In this document: positions 1 to 6,359 of the stretch, piece by piece
Layout: every line of letters starts with the position of its first letter
How positions within the stretch are numbered: position 1 is the stretch's first letter
Assembly (NCBI GenBank): GCA_003453085.1
Contig: DMMK01000058.1
Location: 1-8,787, forward strand
Length of the DNA: 8,787 nucleotides
Source of the DNA: Verrucomicrobiales bacterium
Lineage (GTDB): Bacteria > Verrucomicrobiota > Verrucomicrobiia > Verrucomicrobiales > Verrucomicrobiaceae
Direction of reading: 5' to 3'
The notes under the pieces: generated by a model
Database searches by the model: none
The model's input: only the letters and a program-made list of their open reading frames with translations
Told to the model about the DNA's origin: nothing
Translations under genes and position numbers: made by a program

Positions 1-1009
1 AGCGCACGCCGCGCTCCACCATCCGCCGTGCATTCAGGCAATGCCGCGAAAAAGTCTGATAGTTGCCGATGCCACCGAGATTGCTCTTGATGGGCGGCTC
101 GATGCGATTCACGCCATAGGCATCAAGTGTGGCCTGGGATTCACCGCTCAAGTCCACCAGCTCCGGTGCGGCGCTCTGCATGCGGAAGGCGAGTTCGTAA
201 GATTCGATGACGCCTTCCACCTCGGCGCTGACGCCGCCGTCCTGGGCCATGCGGGCCTTGTTCAGCGACTGCACCAGATCCATCTGCGTGCGCTGGGCCT
301 CGGTGGTGTAACGGTTGTTTTTGATGTTGGCGATGGAGGCCTGGTCTGCGCCACCGGCACCGAAACGGCGGGCCATGGCACCGCCACCCGGGCCTGCATT
401 GCCGCCGATCTTGGTGCCCTGATAAATGGCGGGCAGAAAGGCACTGCCGTAGCTGCGGGTGGCATTGCCCGGCGGATTGATGGTGATGAAGCCCGGCAGA
501 TTCTCATTCTGCGTGCCCAGGCCATACAAGGCCCATGAGCCCAACGAAGGCCTAACAAATTGCGTCGTACCGGTGTGCAACTGGGTGAAGGCCTGCGGAT
601 GGGCCGGCAGATCCGTGGCCATGGAGTTGATGACACAGAGGTCATCGGCCTGTTTGGCAAGATTCGGTAGCAGCTCAGACACCCACAGACCGCTCTTGCC
701 GTGCTGGCTGAACTTCCAGGGCGAGCCCATGAGCTTGGCCTGCCCGTAACGTCCGGCAATCGAGGGTGCGGCCTTGCCGTCATCGGTCGCCAGCTTGGGT
801 TTGTAATCCAGAAGGTCCACATGCGAAGGAGCCCCCTGCATGCAGAGGAAGATCACATGCTTGGCCCTCGGGGCAAAATGCGGGCTCTTGGCTGCCAAAG
901 GGGCGCTGGCGCGAAGGGCCTGCTGCTGGGCCAACGCGGCAAAGGCGAGATAACCAAAACCGCTGGAGGTGGTCTTCAAAAACTGGCGGCGGTTGAAAGG
1001 AGAGGTCAT
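1..1009 (-). CDS. DUF1501 family exported protein, 3' end cut off by window edge
   Basis: Translating the minus strand from the ATG at 1009 gives 336 codons without a stop, so the C-terminus lies beyond base 1. The family (PF07394) is usually about 470-490 residues, so roughly a quarter to a third is missing. The N-terminus carries a twin-arginine signal, NRRQFLK at residues 6-12, followed by an Ala-rich hydrophobic stretch (about 16-36). This predicts folded export by the Tat system, common in this family. Family motifs visible are HVIFLCMQGAPSHVDLLD (51-68), LPAHPQAFTQLHTGT (134-148) and RPSLGSWALYGLG (153-165). DUF1501 is related to the alkaline phosphatase/sulfatase fold, but its reaction is not established and I assign none. 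It starts 32 nt after the stop of the PSD1 gene, the usual family pairing, so the two are probably co-transcribed. No Shine-Dalgarno sequence precedes the start. The family call is firm and the function unknown. Confidence 0.93.
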   Translation of the reverse strand, partial: MTSPFNRRQFLKTTSSGFGYLAFAALAQQQALRASAPLAAKSPHFAPRAKHVIFLCMQGAPSHVDLLDYKPKLATDDGKAAPSIAGRYGQAKLMGSPWKFSQHGKSGLWVSELLPNLAKQADDLCVINSMATDLPAHPQAFTQLHTGTTQFVRPSLGSWALYGLGTQNENLPGFITINPPGNATRSYGSAFLPAIYQGTKIGGNAGPGGGAMARRFGAGGADQASIANIKNNRYTTEAQRTQMDLVQSLNKARMAQDGGVSAEVEGVIESYELAFRMQSAAPELVDLSGESQATLDAYGVNRIEPPIKSNLGGIGNYQTFSRHCLNARRMVERGVR

Positions 1010-1041
1010 GGCGGCAAAGGACTGGATTGACTAATCAACGA

Positions 1042-3558
1042 TCAGTTTAAATAACGAAACTCGGCGCTGGCGAAGAGGCTCTGACAGAAGGCTGAGAGGG
1101 CTGTATACTGCGCCTGGTCCCGGGCCTGCTGGGTGCTTTTGCCTGCGGCTACCTGCTGGGGAAAGCGCATCCAGAAACTGCGGATGGCGGCAAGTTCAGG
1201 TTCCGTGGGGGCACGTGAAAAGACAAGCTGATACGCGTAGGCCAGACGGTCCATCGGGCTGCCCGACTGCTTGGCGATGCGTGCCGCCAGTGCATCGGCG
1301 GCACTGAGGACCTGGGGGTTGTTCATCAGGAAGAGGCTTTGGCTGGGGACATTGGTGCTGTCGCGCTCGCCATTGACCAGGCTGGCATCCGGAAAATCGA
1401 AGACGCTAAGCGCTTCAGGAATCAGGTCGCGGATGATAGGCAGGTAGATGCTGCGATAGTTGTAGGGCTTGCCCACAAGTTCGCGATTGAGCATCAGCAG
1501 CCCTTCCCTGCCCTCAGCCGCCCTGGCCACGGGAGAGCCGTCCACAGGATAGAGATTAAGATTGCCCGAAACGGCGAGCATGGCATCGCGCACCGCCTCG
1601 GCCTCCAGCCGTCGCTGGTTCATGCGCCAGTGGAGCTTGTTGTCCGGATCCACCGCAAAGTTCTGCGCATCATAGGTGGAGGCCATCTGATAGCTGCGGG
1701 TGAGCATGATCTCGCGAATGAGCTGCTTCACCGACCAGCCTTGCCGCATGAATGAGAGGGCGAGGAAGTCGAGAAGCTCAGGGTGTGATGGCTTCTGCCC
1801 CATGATGCCGAAGTTGTCCGGGGTGCTGACGAGGCCGCTGCCCATGAGCTTCAGCCAGATGCGGTTGGCCATCACCCGAGCGGTCAGCGGATTGTCCTTG
1901 GAAGCAATGAACCAGGCCAGATCCAGACGACCGCTGCCTTCACTGATGTTGCGAGGTTCGCCCTCGGCGCAGAGCACCTCCACGAGGCCACGCGGGACGA
2001 TGTCGGCAGGTTGTTTCAAATCACCGCGAACGAGCAGAGGGCTGTTCACCGGACGCGCGCGGTCCAGCGTGCCCATGGCCAGTGTACGGGGAGATCCATC
2101 GTCATGAAATTGATCCAGATCAGCCTTCACGGATTCCGCCCGGTCGCGTGCTGCACGGATGCGTAGGAAGCTGGCCGCGCCATTGCGATCCCGGTTTTCC
2201 CGGTTCCGGGCAGCGGCTTCGCGTTGGGCTTCTTCAGCCGCCTTTTGCGCCGTATCGTACCGCTGTTTCAGTTCCGCAGCTTCTGCCGGTGCGATTTTGG
2301 CGAGGGCGGAGACCTGCTGGGCTGCGGGGTCCAGTTCGATGAGCGTTCCTGGGTTGTTGTTCTGCAATTGCTGATGCGTCCCGTAGAGGGTTTCGCTGCT
2401 GAGGAAGATGCCTGCCAGGGCGTAATAGTCGCGCTGGGTCACGGGATCAAACTTGTGATCATGGCAGCGGGCGCAGGCCAGCGTGAGGCCTAACATGGAT
2501 TGCGACAAAGCATCAATCTGCTCATCCACTAGGTCCATATTGAACTGGCGGCGGTCGCGGTTGTTATGCCCCTTGGAGCCAATGGCGAGGAAGCCGGTGG
2601 CGACGATCTTTTCAGCCTGGTCGCGCTTGTTATCAAAGCGCATCAGGTCCCCGGCGATCTGCTCCTTCAAAAACTGGTCGTAGGGTTTGTCGCGGTTGAA
2701 GGCATCAATGACGTAATCCCGATAGCGCCAGGCATGAGGATAGAGGAGATTTACCTCTTTGCCGCTGCTCTCACCATAACGCGCCACATCCAGCCAATGA
2801 CGACCCCAGCGTTCACCAAACCGGGGCGATTCCAGATACTGGTCCACCACGCGCTGGGTGGCCTGCGGAGAGGTGTCGTTCACGTAGGCTTCCACTTCCT
2901 CTGGAGTGGGTGGCAGGCCGGTGAGGTCAAAGGCAATGCGGCGGATGAGGGTGCGTCGATCGGCCTGGGCGACAGGTTTCAGCCCGGCCTGCTCCAACCC
3001 CGCGAGCACCCATTGGTCAATCTTTGACACGGCCCAATTTGCCGTTTTCAGTTCAGGAACGGGGGCTTCGGCAGGAGGCACAAAGGCCCAGTGCTTGCGG
3101 CCTTCGGCCATGTTGATCTCACGCCTGCCACCTGCTGCTCCGGCCACTTTTTGTTCGCGCGGATCCGGCGCACCCATCTCAATCCACTTTTTGAAGTTGG
3201 CGATGACTTCGTCCGGCAGCTTGTTTTTCGGCGGCATCTGCATGTCGTCATCCGCCCAGGTCATGGCGTGATAGAGACTGCTTTCCGAAAGGTTCCCTGG
3301 CGTGACGCCCGGGTGGCCAGATTCACCACCGAGGACCGTTCCCTGCCGGGTGTCCAGCGTCAGGCCGCCCTTCACCTTTTCAGATTCGGTGGAGTGGCAC
3401 TTGTAGCAGTGCTCCACCAGCACAGGCCGGATGTGCTTTTCAAAGAACTGGAGCTGATCGGCCGGAATGTCCGCATGGGCGGCGGCCATCTCTTCCGCCG
3501 CCGGAACGGCGCGGAGTGACAGGCAAAAAAGAAGAACGAGACGGACAGTGACCTTCAT
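1042..3558 (-). CDS. Planctomycete-type cytochrome c / PSCyt2 (DUF1549) / PSD1 (DUF1553) protein
   Basis: This 838-residue protein has a Sec signal peptide (residues 1 to about 21, MKVTVRLVLLFCLSLRAVPA), so it should act outside the cytoplasm. A PSCyt1 cytochrome c domain follows (about 35-135), with heme motif CYKCH at 51-55 and a likely distal ligand Met108 in MQMPPK. PSCyt2/DUF1549 spans about 172-390, including DLTGLPPTPEEVEAYV, GERWGRHWLDVARYGES and a second CxxCH (CARCH, 362-366) in a conserved family block. An Ala/Glu/Arg-rich segment (about 418-482) looks helical, possibly a coiled coil. PSD1/DUF1553 (about 500-825) contains NPLTARVMANRIW and GWSVKQLIREIMLTRSYQM. Many relatives exceed 1,000 residues and carry a LamG-like domain in the middle; this one does not. 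The function of the architecture is unsettled; a redox role with the downstream DUF1501 protein, perhaps on polysaccharides, is inference. Heme binding is predicted from motifs only. Confidence 0.95.
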   Translation of the reverse strand: MKVTVRLVLLFCLSLRAVPAAEEMAAAHADIPADQLQFFEKHIRPVLVEHCYKCHSTESEKVKGGLTLDTRQGTVLGGESGHPGVTPGNLSESSLYHAMTWADDDMQMPPKNKLPDEVIANFKKWIEMGAPDPREQKVAGAAGGRREINMAEGRKHWAFVPPAEAPVPELKTANWAVSKIDQWVLAGLEQAGLKPVAQADRRTLIRRIAFDLTGLPPTPEEVEAYVNDTSPQATQRVVDQYLESPRFGERWGRHWLDVARYGESSGKEVNLLYPHAWRYRDYVIDAFNRDKPYDQFLKEQIAGDLMRFDNKRDQAEKIVATGFLAIGSKGHNNRDRRQFNMDLVDEQIDALSQSMLGLTLACARCHDHKFDPVTQRDYYALAGIFLSSETLYGTHQQLQNNNPGTLIELDPAAQQVSALAKIAPAEAAELKQRYDTAQKAAEEAQREAAARNRENRDRNGAASFLRIRAARDRAESVKADLDQFHDDGSPRTLAMGTLDRARPVNSPLLVRGDLKQPADIVPRGLVEVLCAEGEPRNISEGSGRLDLAWFIASKDNPLTARVMANRIWLKLMGSGLVSTPDNFGIMGQKPSHPELLDFLALSFMRQGWSVKQLIREIMLTRSYQMASTYDAQNFAVDPDNKLHWRMNQRRLEAEAVRDAMLAVSGNLNLYPVDGSPVARAAEGREGLLMLNRELVGKPYNYRSIYLPIIRDLIPEALSVFDFPDASLVNGERDSTNVPSQSLFLMNNPQVLSAADALAARIAKQSGSPMDRLAYAYQLVFSRAPTEPELAAIRSFWMRFPQQVAAGKSTQQARDQAQYTALSAFCQSLFASAEFRYLN

Positions 3559-3607
3559 GACCTAGAGTGGGTTTCAGTGGTCTGAAACCCGGTTAGGCCA
3601 TGAAGGT
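3551..3607 (-). promoter_or_regulatory. 57-nt imperfect palindrome overlapping the PSD1-gene start codon
   Basis: Bases 3551-3559 (ACCTTCATG) are the exact reverse complement of 3599-3607. Bases 3561-3564 (CCTA) pair with 3594-3597 (TAGG), and 3569-3577 (GGGTTTCAG) pair with 3582-3590 around a 4-nt loop, giving 22 base pairs in all. In the minus-strand transcript the 3' arm holds both the PSD1 gene's AUG (3558-3556) and the only weak SD-like UAGG in front of it (3564-3561), so the folded RNA would hide the initiation site. The 5' arm begins 11 nt after the dapA stop, within reach of a terminating ribosome. No U-tract follows, which argues against a standard intrinsic terminator. The pairing is seen directly; a regulatory role, such as a translational switch or coupling to dapA, is inference. 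It could also be a processing site, a protein-binding palindrome or a dispersed repeat. Confidence 0.6.
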
Positions 3608-3618
3608 TGCGCAGCTTT

Positions 3619-4497
3619 TTAGATGAGGCCCAGCTTTGTCAGCGTGGCCCGCAGCTCTTCATTTTTGGCCTCTTCCATGGGCACCAGCGGCAGGCGCAGC
3701 TCATTGCTGCAATGGCCAGCCATGGCCATTGCGGTCTTGATCGGGATCGGGTTGGTGGCCAGCTTCAGGAAGGCGGCGAACAGCGGGTAATACTGCTGAT
3801 GGATGCCCAGCGCCCCGGCATAGTCGCCCTTCAGCGCCAGCTTCACCATGTCGCTGATCTGCTTTGGAATGAGGTTGGAGGCCACGCTGACGATGCCCAC
3901 GCCGCCGACCGACATAAAGGGCAGCGTCAGGCCGTCGTCACCGGAAAGGATTTCAAAGTCCGCAGGCAGCACCTGCTTCATCTGGCTCACGCGCTCCGGA
4001 TTGCCGCCCGCTTCCTTGATGGCGCGGATGTTCGGGCAGTTCTCAGCAAGACGCACCAGGACATCCAGACCGATCTCAATGCCGCAACGGCCCGGGATGC
4101 TGTAAAGCATGATCGGCAGCTTGGTGTTGTCGGCGATGGCCTTGAAGTGCTGATACAGACCTTCAGGCGTGGGCTTGTTATAATACGGAGCCACCTGCAG
4201 CGAGGCATTGGCCCCGGCAGCTTCGGCTTCCTGCGTCAGTTCGATGGCCTCACGGGTGCTATTGGAGCCCGTGCCAGCCATGACAATGCCGCGGCCTTTG
4301 GCGAATTCGACCGTCAGCTTCACCACCTTCTCATGCTCATCGTAGTCGAGCGTGGGCGATTCCCCGGTGGTGCCGCAAGGGACCACGCCGGACACTCCGT
4401 TGTCGAACTGGAAGTCGATGAGCTTTTTGAGGGCTTCCTCATCGAGCTGACCGTTACGGAAGGGGGTGACAATGGCGGTGTGGGTTCCTGCGAACAT
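3619..4497 (-). CDS. dapA: 4-hydroxy-tetrahydrodipicolinate synthase
   Basis: DapA is the cytoplasmic class I aldolase that condenses pyruvate with aspartate-semialdehyde, the first committed step toward diaminopimelate and lysine. At 292 residues it matches the E. coli enzyme length with an offset of one. Visible landmarks are the pyruvate/proton-relay motif GTTGESPTL (42-50, Thr43 and Thr44), YYNKPTPEGLYQHF (105-118), catalytic Tyr132 and substrate-binding Arg137 in LYSIPGRCG, and the Schiff-base Lys161 in AIKEAGGNPERV. At the lysine feedback site His55, Asn79, Glu83 and Tyr105 are kept (E. coli H56, N80, E84, Y106), while the equivalents of A49 and H53 are Pro48 and Tyr52. The start follows the dapF stop by 21 nt, indicating one transcript. 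The sequence before the ATG is pyrimidine-rich (CCCCACCCTC) with no Shine-Dalgarno match. The downstream 60-nt gap holds the palindrome at 3551-3607. Confidence 0.97.
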   Translation of the reverse strand: MFAGTHTAIVTPFRNGQLDEEALKKLIDFQFDNGVSGVVPCGTTGESPTLDYDEHEKVVKLTVEFAKGRGIVMAGTGSNSTREAIELTQEAEAAGANASLQVAPYYNKPTPEGLYQHFKAIADNTKLPIMLYSIPGRCGIEIGLDVLVRLAENCPNIRAIKEAGGNPERVSQMKQVLPADFEILSGDDGLTLPFMSVGGVGIVSVASNLIPKQISDMVKLALKGDYAGALGIHQQYYPLFAAFLKLATNPIPIKTAMAMAGHCSNELRLPLVPMEEAKNEELRATLTKLGLI

Positions 4498-4518
4498 GAG
4501 GGTGGGGATGAAAATATT

Positions 4519-5331
4519 TTAGAGAGCAACGGTGCCTTGGAAAACGAAATCCGCCGGGCCGAAAAGCGTGACGTCGGTATATTCGTGGGGAGCGGTTTCG
4601 GTGAAGCCGACACGCAGTGTGTCGCCACCCTTGACCAGAACGGTCACGGGGCTGGGTGCGCCGGTGAGTTCGTGGTGAAGCAGGGCGCAGGCGACCATGC
4701 CGGTGCCGCAGGCCAGGGTTTCATCTTCCACGCCGCGCTCATAGGTGGGGATGGAGATGCTGCCCGGAGCCAGCACTTTGGCGAAATTGGCATTGGTGCC
4801 TTTGGGCTTGTAGGCCTCGTGGTAACGCAGACCGGCGCCCCATTCACGGACGGGCACATTTTCCAGATCCTCGACAAACACGACGGCATGAGGCACGCCC
4901 GTGTTGACACTGTGGACTGTGAGAGTCTCTCCGGCGACAGGCAAGTCGGTGGAGAGCTTCAGGCTGTGAGGAGCGCTCATATTGATGCGCACCTGGCCAC
5001 CTTCGAACTCCGCGGAAATCATGCCTGCCAGCGTTTCAAAACGGATCTTCACCAGCTTGTCATCATGCAGGCGGTTGACGAAGCGGCCAAAACAACGGGC
5101 ACCATTGCCGCACATTTCCGCCTCGCCGCCATCGGCATTATAATAGCGCATTTTGAAATCACCGCCATCGGCCGCAGGCTCCACGCAGAGGAGGCCATCC
5201 GCGCCGATGCCGCGATGGCGATCGCAAAGCTGGGCGATTTGCTCCGTGGTGAGAGCCAGGGAGAGGTCGCGATTGTCCAGCATGACGAAGTCATTGCCGG
5301 CACCGTTCATTTTCCAGAAGTTCAGAGTCAT
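4519..5331 (-). CDS. dapF: diaminopimelate epimerase
   Basis: DapF is the PLP-independent racemase that converts LL- to meso-diaminopimelate, the peptidoglycan cross-linking residue and lysine precursor. I chose the ATG at 5331 (270 residues) because MTLNFWKMNGAGNDF aligns with the normal family N-terminus; the in-frame TTG at 5376 would add 15 Ser/Pro-rich residues unlike any family member. The two catalytic cysteines are Cys74 in MCGNGARCFGRF (73-84) and Cys208 in TLACGTGMVA (205-214). Other family motifs are the N-terminal GNDF loop (12-15), RHRGIGADG (38-46), NTGVPHAV (143-150) and YERGVEDET (197-205). The gene sits 72 nt after trpA and 21 nt before dapA. Verrucomicrobium is known to make LL-diaminopimelate by the one-step DapL aminotransferase, so DapF would then supply the meso form. 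A perfect homopurine/homopyrimidine mirror repeat directly precedes the ATG and no Shine-Dalgarno is present. Confidence 0.97.
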   Translation of the reverse strand: MTLNFWKMNGAGNDFVMLDNRDLSLALTTEQIAQLCDRHRGIGADGLLCVEPAADGGDFKMRYYNADGGEAEMCGNGARCFGRFVNRLHDDKLVKIRFETLAGMISAEFEGGQVRINMSAPHSLKLSTDLPVAGETLTVHSVNTGVPHAVVFVEDLENVPVREWGAGLRYHEAYKPKGTNANFAKVLAPGSISIPTYERGVEDETLACGTGMVACALLHHELTGAPSPVTVLVKGGDTLRVGFTETAPHEYTDVTLFGPADFVFQGTVAL

Positions 5332-5352
5332 GGGAGGAGAGGGAGAGGAGGA
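5332..5352. repeat. 21-nt homopurine/homopyrimidine tract with a perfect 19-nt mirror repeat
   Basis: All 21 plus-strand bases at 5332-5352 are purines. Within them 5333-5351 (GGAGGAGAGGGAGAGGAGG) reads the same in both directions on one strand, centred on G5342. Mirror-symmetric homopurine tracts are the classic requirement for intramolecular triplex (H-DNA), although this one is short. In the dapF message it is an unbroken pyrimidine run that ends at the base before the AUG, the opposite of a Shine-Dalgarno sequence. A role as an S1-type pyrimidine leader or a structural element is inference; chance compositional bias is possible. Confidence 0.6.
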
Positions 5353-5403
5353 CCGTGAGGGGGTGTCAACGGTCAAAGGTGGGGACTGGCTGTGCGAAAG
5401 GAA

Positions 5404-6219
5404 TCAAGGAAGGGCTTTAACGGCGGCGACCAGAGGCTTCACAAAGGCTTCCACCTGCGCGGCGAGATCAGGCGCAGCGCCGTTCTTTTCAATGAGCTTT
5501 ACGATGGCACTGCCCACAACGACGCCATCGGCCATGCTGGCGACGGTGGCGGCCTGCTCAGGATTGGACACACCGAACCCGACACAAACGGGGACTTCGG
5601 TGGACTGTTTGATCACGGCCACCTGTTCGGCGATGCCCGTGGCGATTTCCACCTGCGCCCCAGTGACGCCCAGACGGGAGACATAATAGACAAAACCTTC
5701 CGCATTCTTGGCGATGAGCTCGATGCGCTCGGGCGGGGACGTGGGGGCGATGAGCTGAATGTGGGCCAGCTCAGGGGCGGGCTTCAGTTCGGCATTCTGC
5801 AGCGCCTCCTCAGGCGGGAGATCCAGCACCAGCACGCCATCCACACCGGCTGCGACCGCATCCGTATGGAAGCGTTCATAACCATAAGTGTAGATGGGAT
5901 TCAGGTAGGTGAAGAGGACGAGGGGAATCTGGGACTTCGTCCGCAGGGTGCGGATCATTTCCAGCACCTTCGGAAAGGAGGCACCGGCCTTCAGGGCACG
6001 GTCAGCCGCCATCTGGTTCACCACGCCATCGGCGAGGGGATCAGAGAAGGGCACACCGAGTTCGACGATGTCCACCCCGGCTTTTTCGAGGGCCAGCACA
6101 ACGTCAATGGTGGCGTCCAGAGTTGGGTCACCGGCGCAGATGTAGGCGACAAAGGCGCGCTTGCCGGAGGCGCGGAGCCCGGCGAAATGACGATCAATGC
6201 GGTTGGTGGGGTCGGACAT
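5404..6219 (-). CDS. trpA: tryptophan synthase alpha chain
   Basis: TrpA cleaves indole-3-glycerol phosphate to indole and glyceraldehyde-3-phosphate and channels indole to TrpB in the cytoplasmic alpha2beta2 complex. The ATG at 6219 gives 271 residues (E. coli 268) and the family start MSDPTNRIDRHF; an upstream in-frame TTG at 6288 would add 23 unrelated residues and is rejected. The signature VELGVPFSDPLADG (52-65) supplies the catalytic acids Glu53 and Asp64 (E. coli E49 and D60). Also visible are YICAGDPT (26-33), YVSRLGVTGA (179-188), and the phosphate-binding GFGVS (214-218) and VGSAIVK (235-241). It is the first gene of the minus-strand run, followed by dapF after 72 nt. No trpB or other trp gene is in the window; upstream is a divergent DUF1080 gene. 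The subunit therefore seems detached from the usual trpBA pair, and its partner must be encoded elsewhere. Confidence 0.97.
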   Translation of the reverse strand: MSDPTNRIDRHFAGLRASGKRAFVAYICAGDPTLDATIDVVLALEKAGVDIVELGVPFSDPLADGVVNQMAADRALKAGASFPKVLEMIRTLRTKSQIPLVLFTYLNPIYTYGYERFHTDAVAAGVDGVLVLDLPPEEALQNAELKPAPELAHIQLIAPTSPPERIELIAKNAEGFVYYVSRLGVTGAQVEIATGIAEQVAVIKQSTEVPVCVGFGVSNPEQAATVASMADGVVVGSAIVKLIEKNGAAPDLAAQVEAFVKPLVAAVKALP

Positions 6220-6359
6220 GAAGGGCCTGTTATCTAGCGCGTCCTCTTCACGTGTGCAACCAAACGGCACAACTTCTGACGGACACAAAAAGCTGAATGG
6301 AGGCCACTCCTGAACGCATAAAGGCCTGCCTAGGCTTCGTTACCCCCCTACGATCCTTT
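6220..6359. promoter_or_regulatory. divergent intergenic region between trpA and the DUF1080 gene
   Basis: These 140 nt separate two genes transcribed away from each other, so promoters for both should lie here. I see no strong consensus promoter in either direction, no tRNA, no tryptophan-rich leader peptide and no terminator-antiterminator pair of the kind used in trp attenuation. A GGAGG at 6299-6303 is about 60 nt from the DUF1080 start, too far to act as its ribosome-binding site. The C-run at 6343-6349 and the palindrome CCTAGG at 6329-6334 have no evident role. Confidence 0.5.
6231..6259 (-). promoter_or_regulatory. weak candidate promoter for trpA
   Basis: On the minus strand TTGCAC (6259-6254) and TAGATA (6236-6231) are separated by exactly 17 nt. 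Each matches only three of six sigma-70 consensus bases, so this is a positional guess. If real, transcription would start only a few bases before the trpA ATG, giving an almost leaderless message, which would fit the missing Shine-Dalgarno sequence. Confidence 0.18.

Noticed and set aside
262..822. 186-codon open frame on the minus strand inside the DUF1501 gene
   Set aside because: It is a same-strand frame shift of the DUF1501 coding sequence, Arg/Pro/Ser-rich and without family motifs. The real frame is the one open from 1009 to the left edge.
5333..5351. GGAGG / GAGGAGG words that look like strong ribosome-binding sites
   Set aside because: They are on the plus strand, while dapF is on the minus strand; no real plus-strand gene begins after them.
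3607..5358. 583-codon open frame on the plus strand
   Set aside because: It lies antisense to dapA and dapF, both of which show full catalytic motifs. The translation is rich in His, Gly and Arg, resembles no family I recognise, and runs across the dapA-dapF boundary. This is typical of the complement of GC-rich coding DNA.
5364..5369. Perfect TTGACA -35 box (minus strand) in the trpA-dapF gap
   Set aside because: At a 16-18 nt spacing there is no A/T-rich -10 element, only the pyrimidine tract TCTCCC. A single hexamer is not enough to call a promoter.
5332..5376. 15-codon N-terminal extension of dapF from a TTG codon
   Set aside because: The added residues are Ser/Pro-rich and encoded partly by the mirror repeat. 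The family N-terminus begins exactly at the ATG at 5331.
5392..6237. 281-codon open frame on the plus strand
   Set aside because: It is antisense to trpA over almost its whole length, with no recognisable motif.
6220..6288. 23-codon N-terminal extension of trpA from a TTG codon
   Set aside because: The extension does not resemble TrpA, and the ATG at 6219 gives the normal family start and length.
6297..6359. Upstream ATG for the DUF1080 gene
   Set aside because: It would place 21 polar and charged residues before a clear signal peptide, which would impair export. The ATG at 6360 is preferred.
6220..6359. tryptophan attenuator or T-box before trpA
   Set aside because: I found no short Trp-rich leader ORF, no alternative hairpins followed by a U-run and no T-box-like sequence in the 140 nt upstream.
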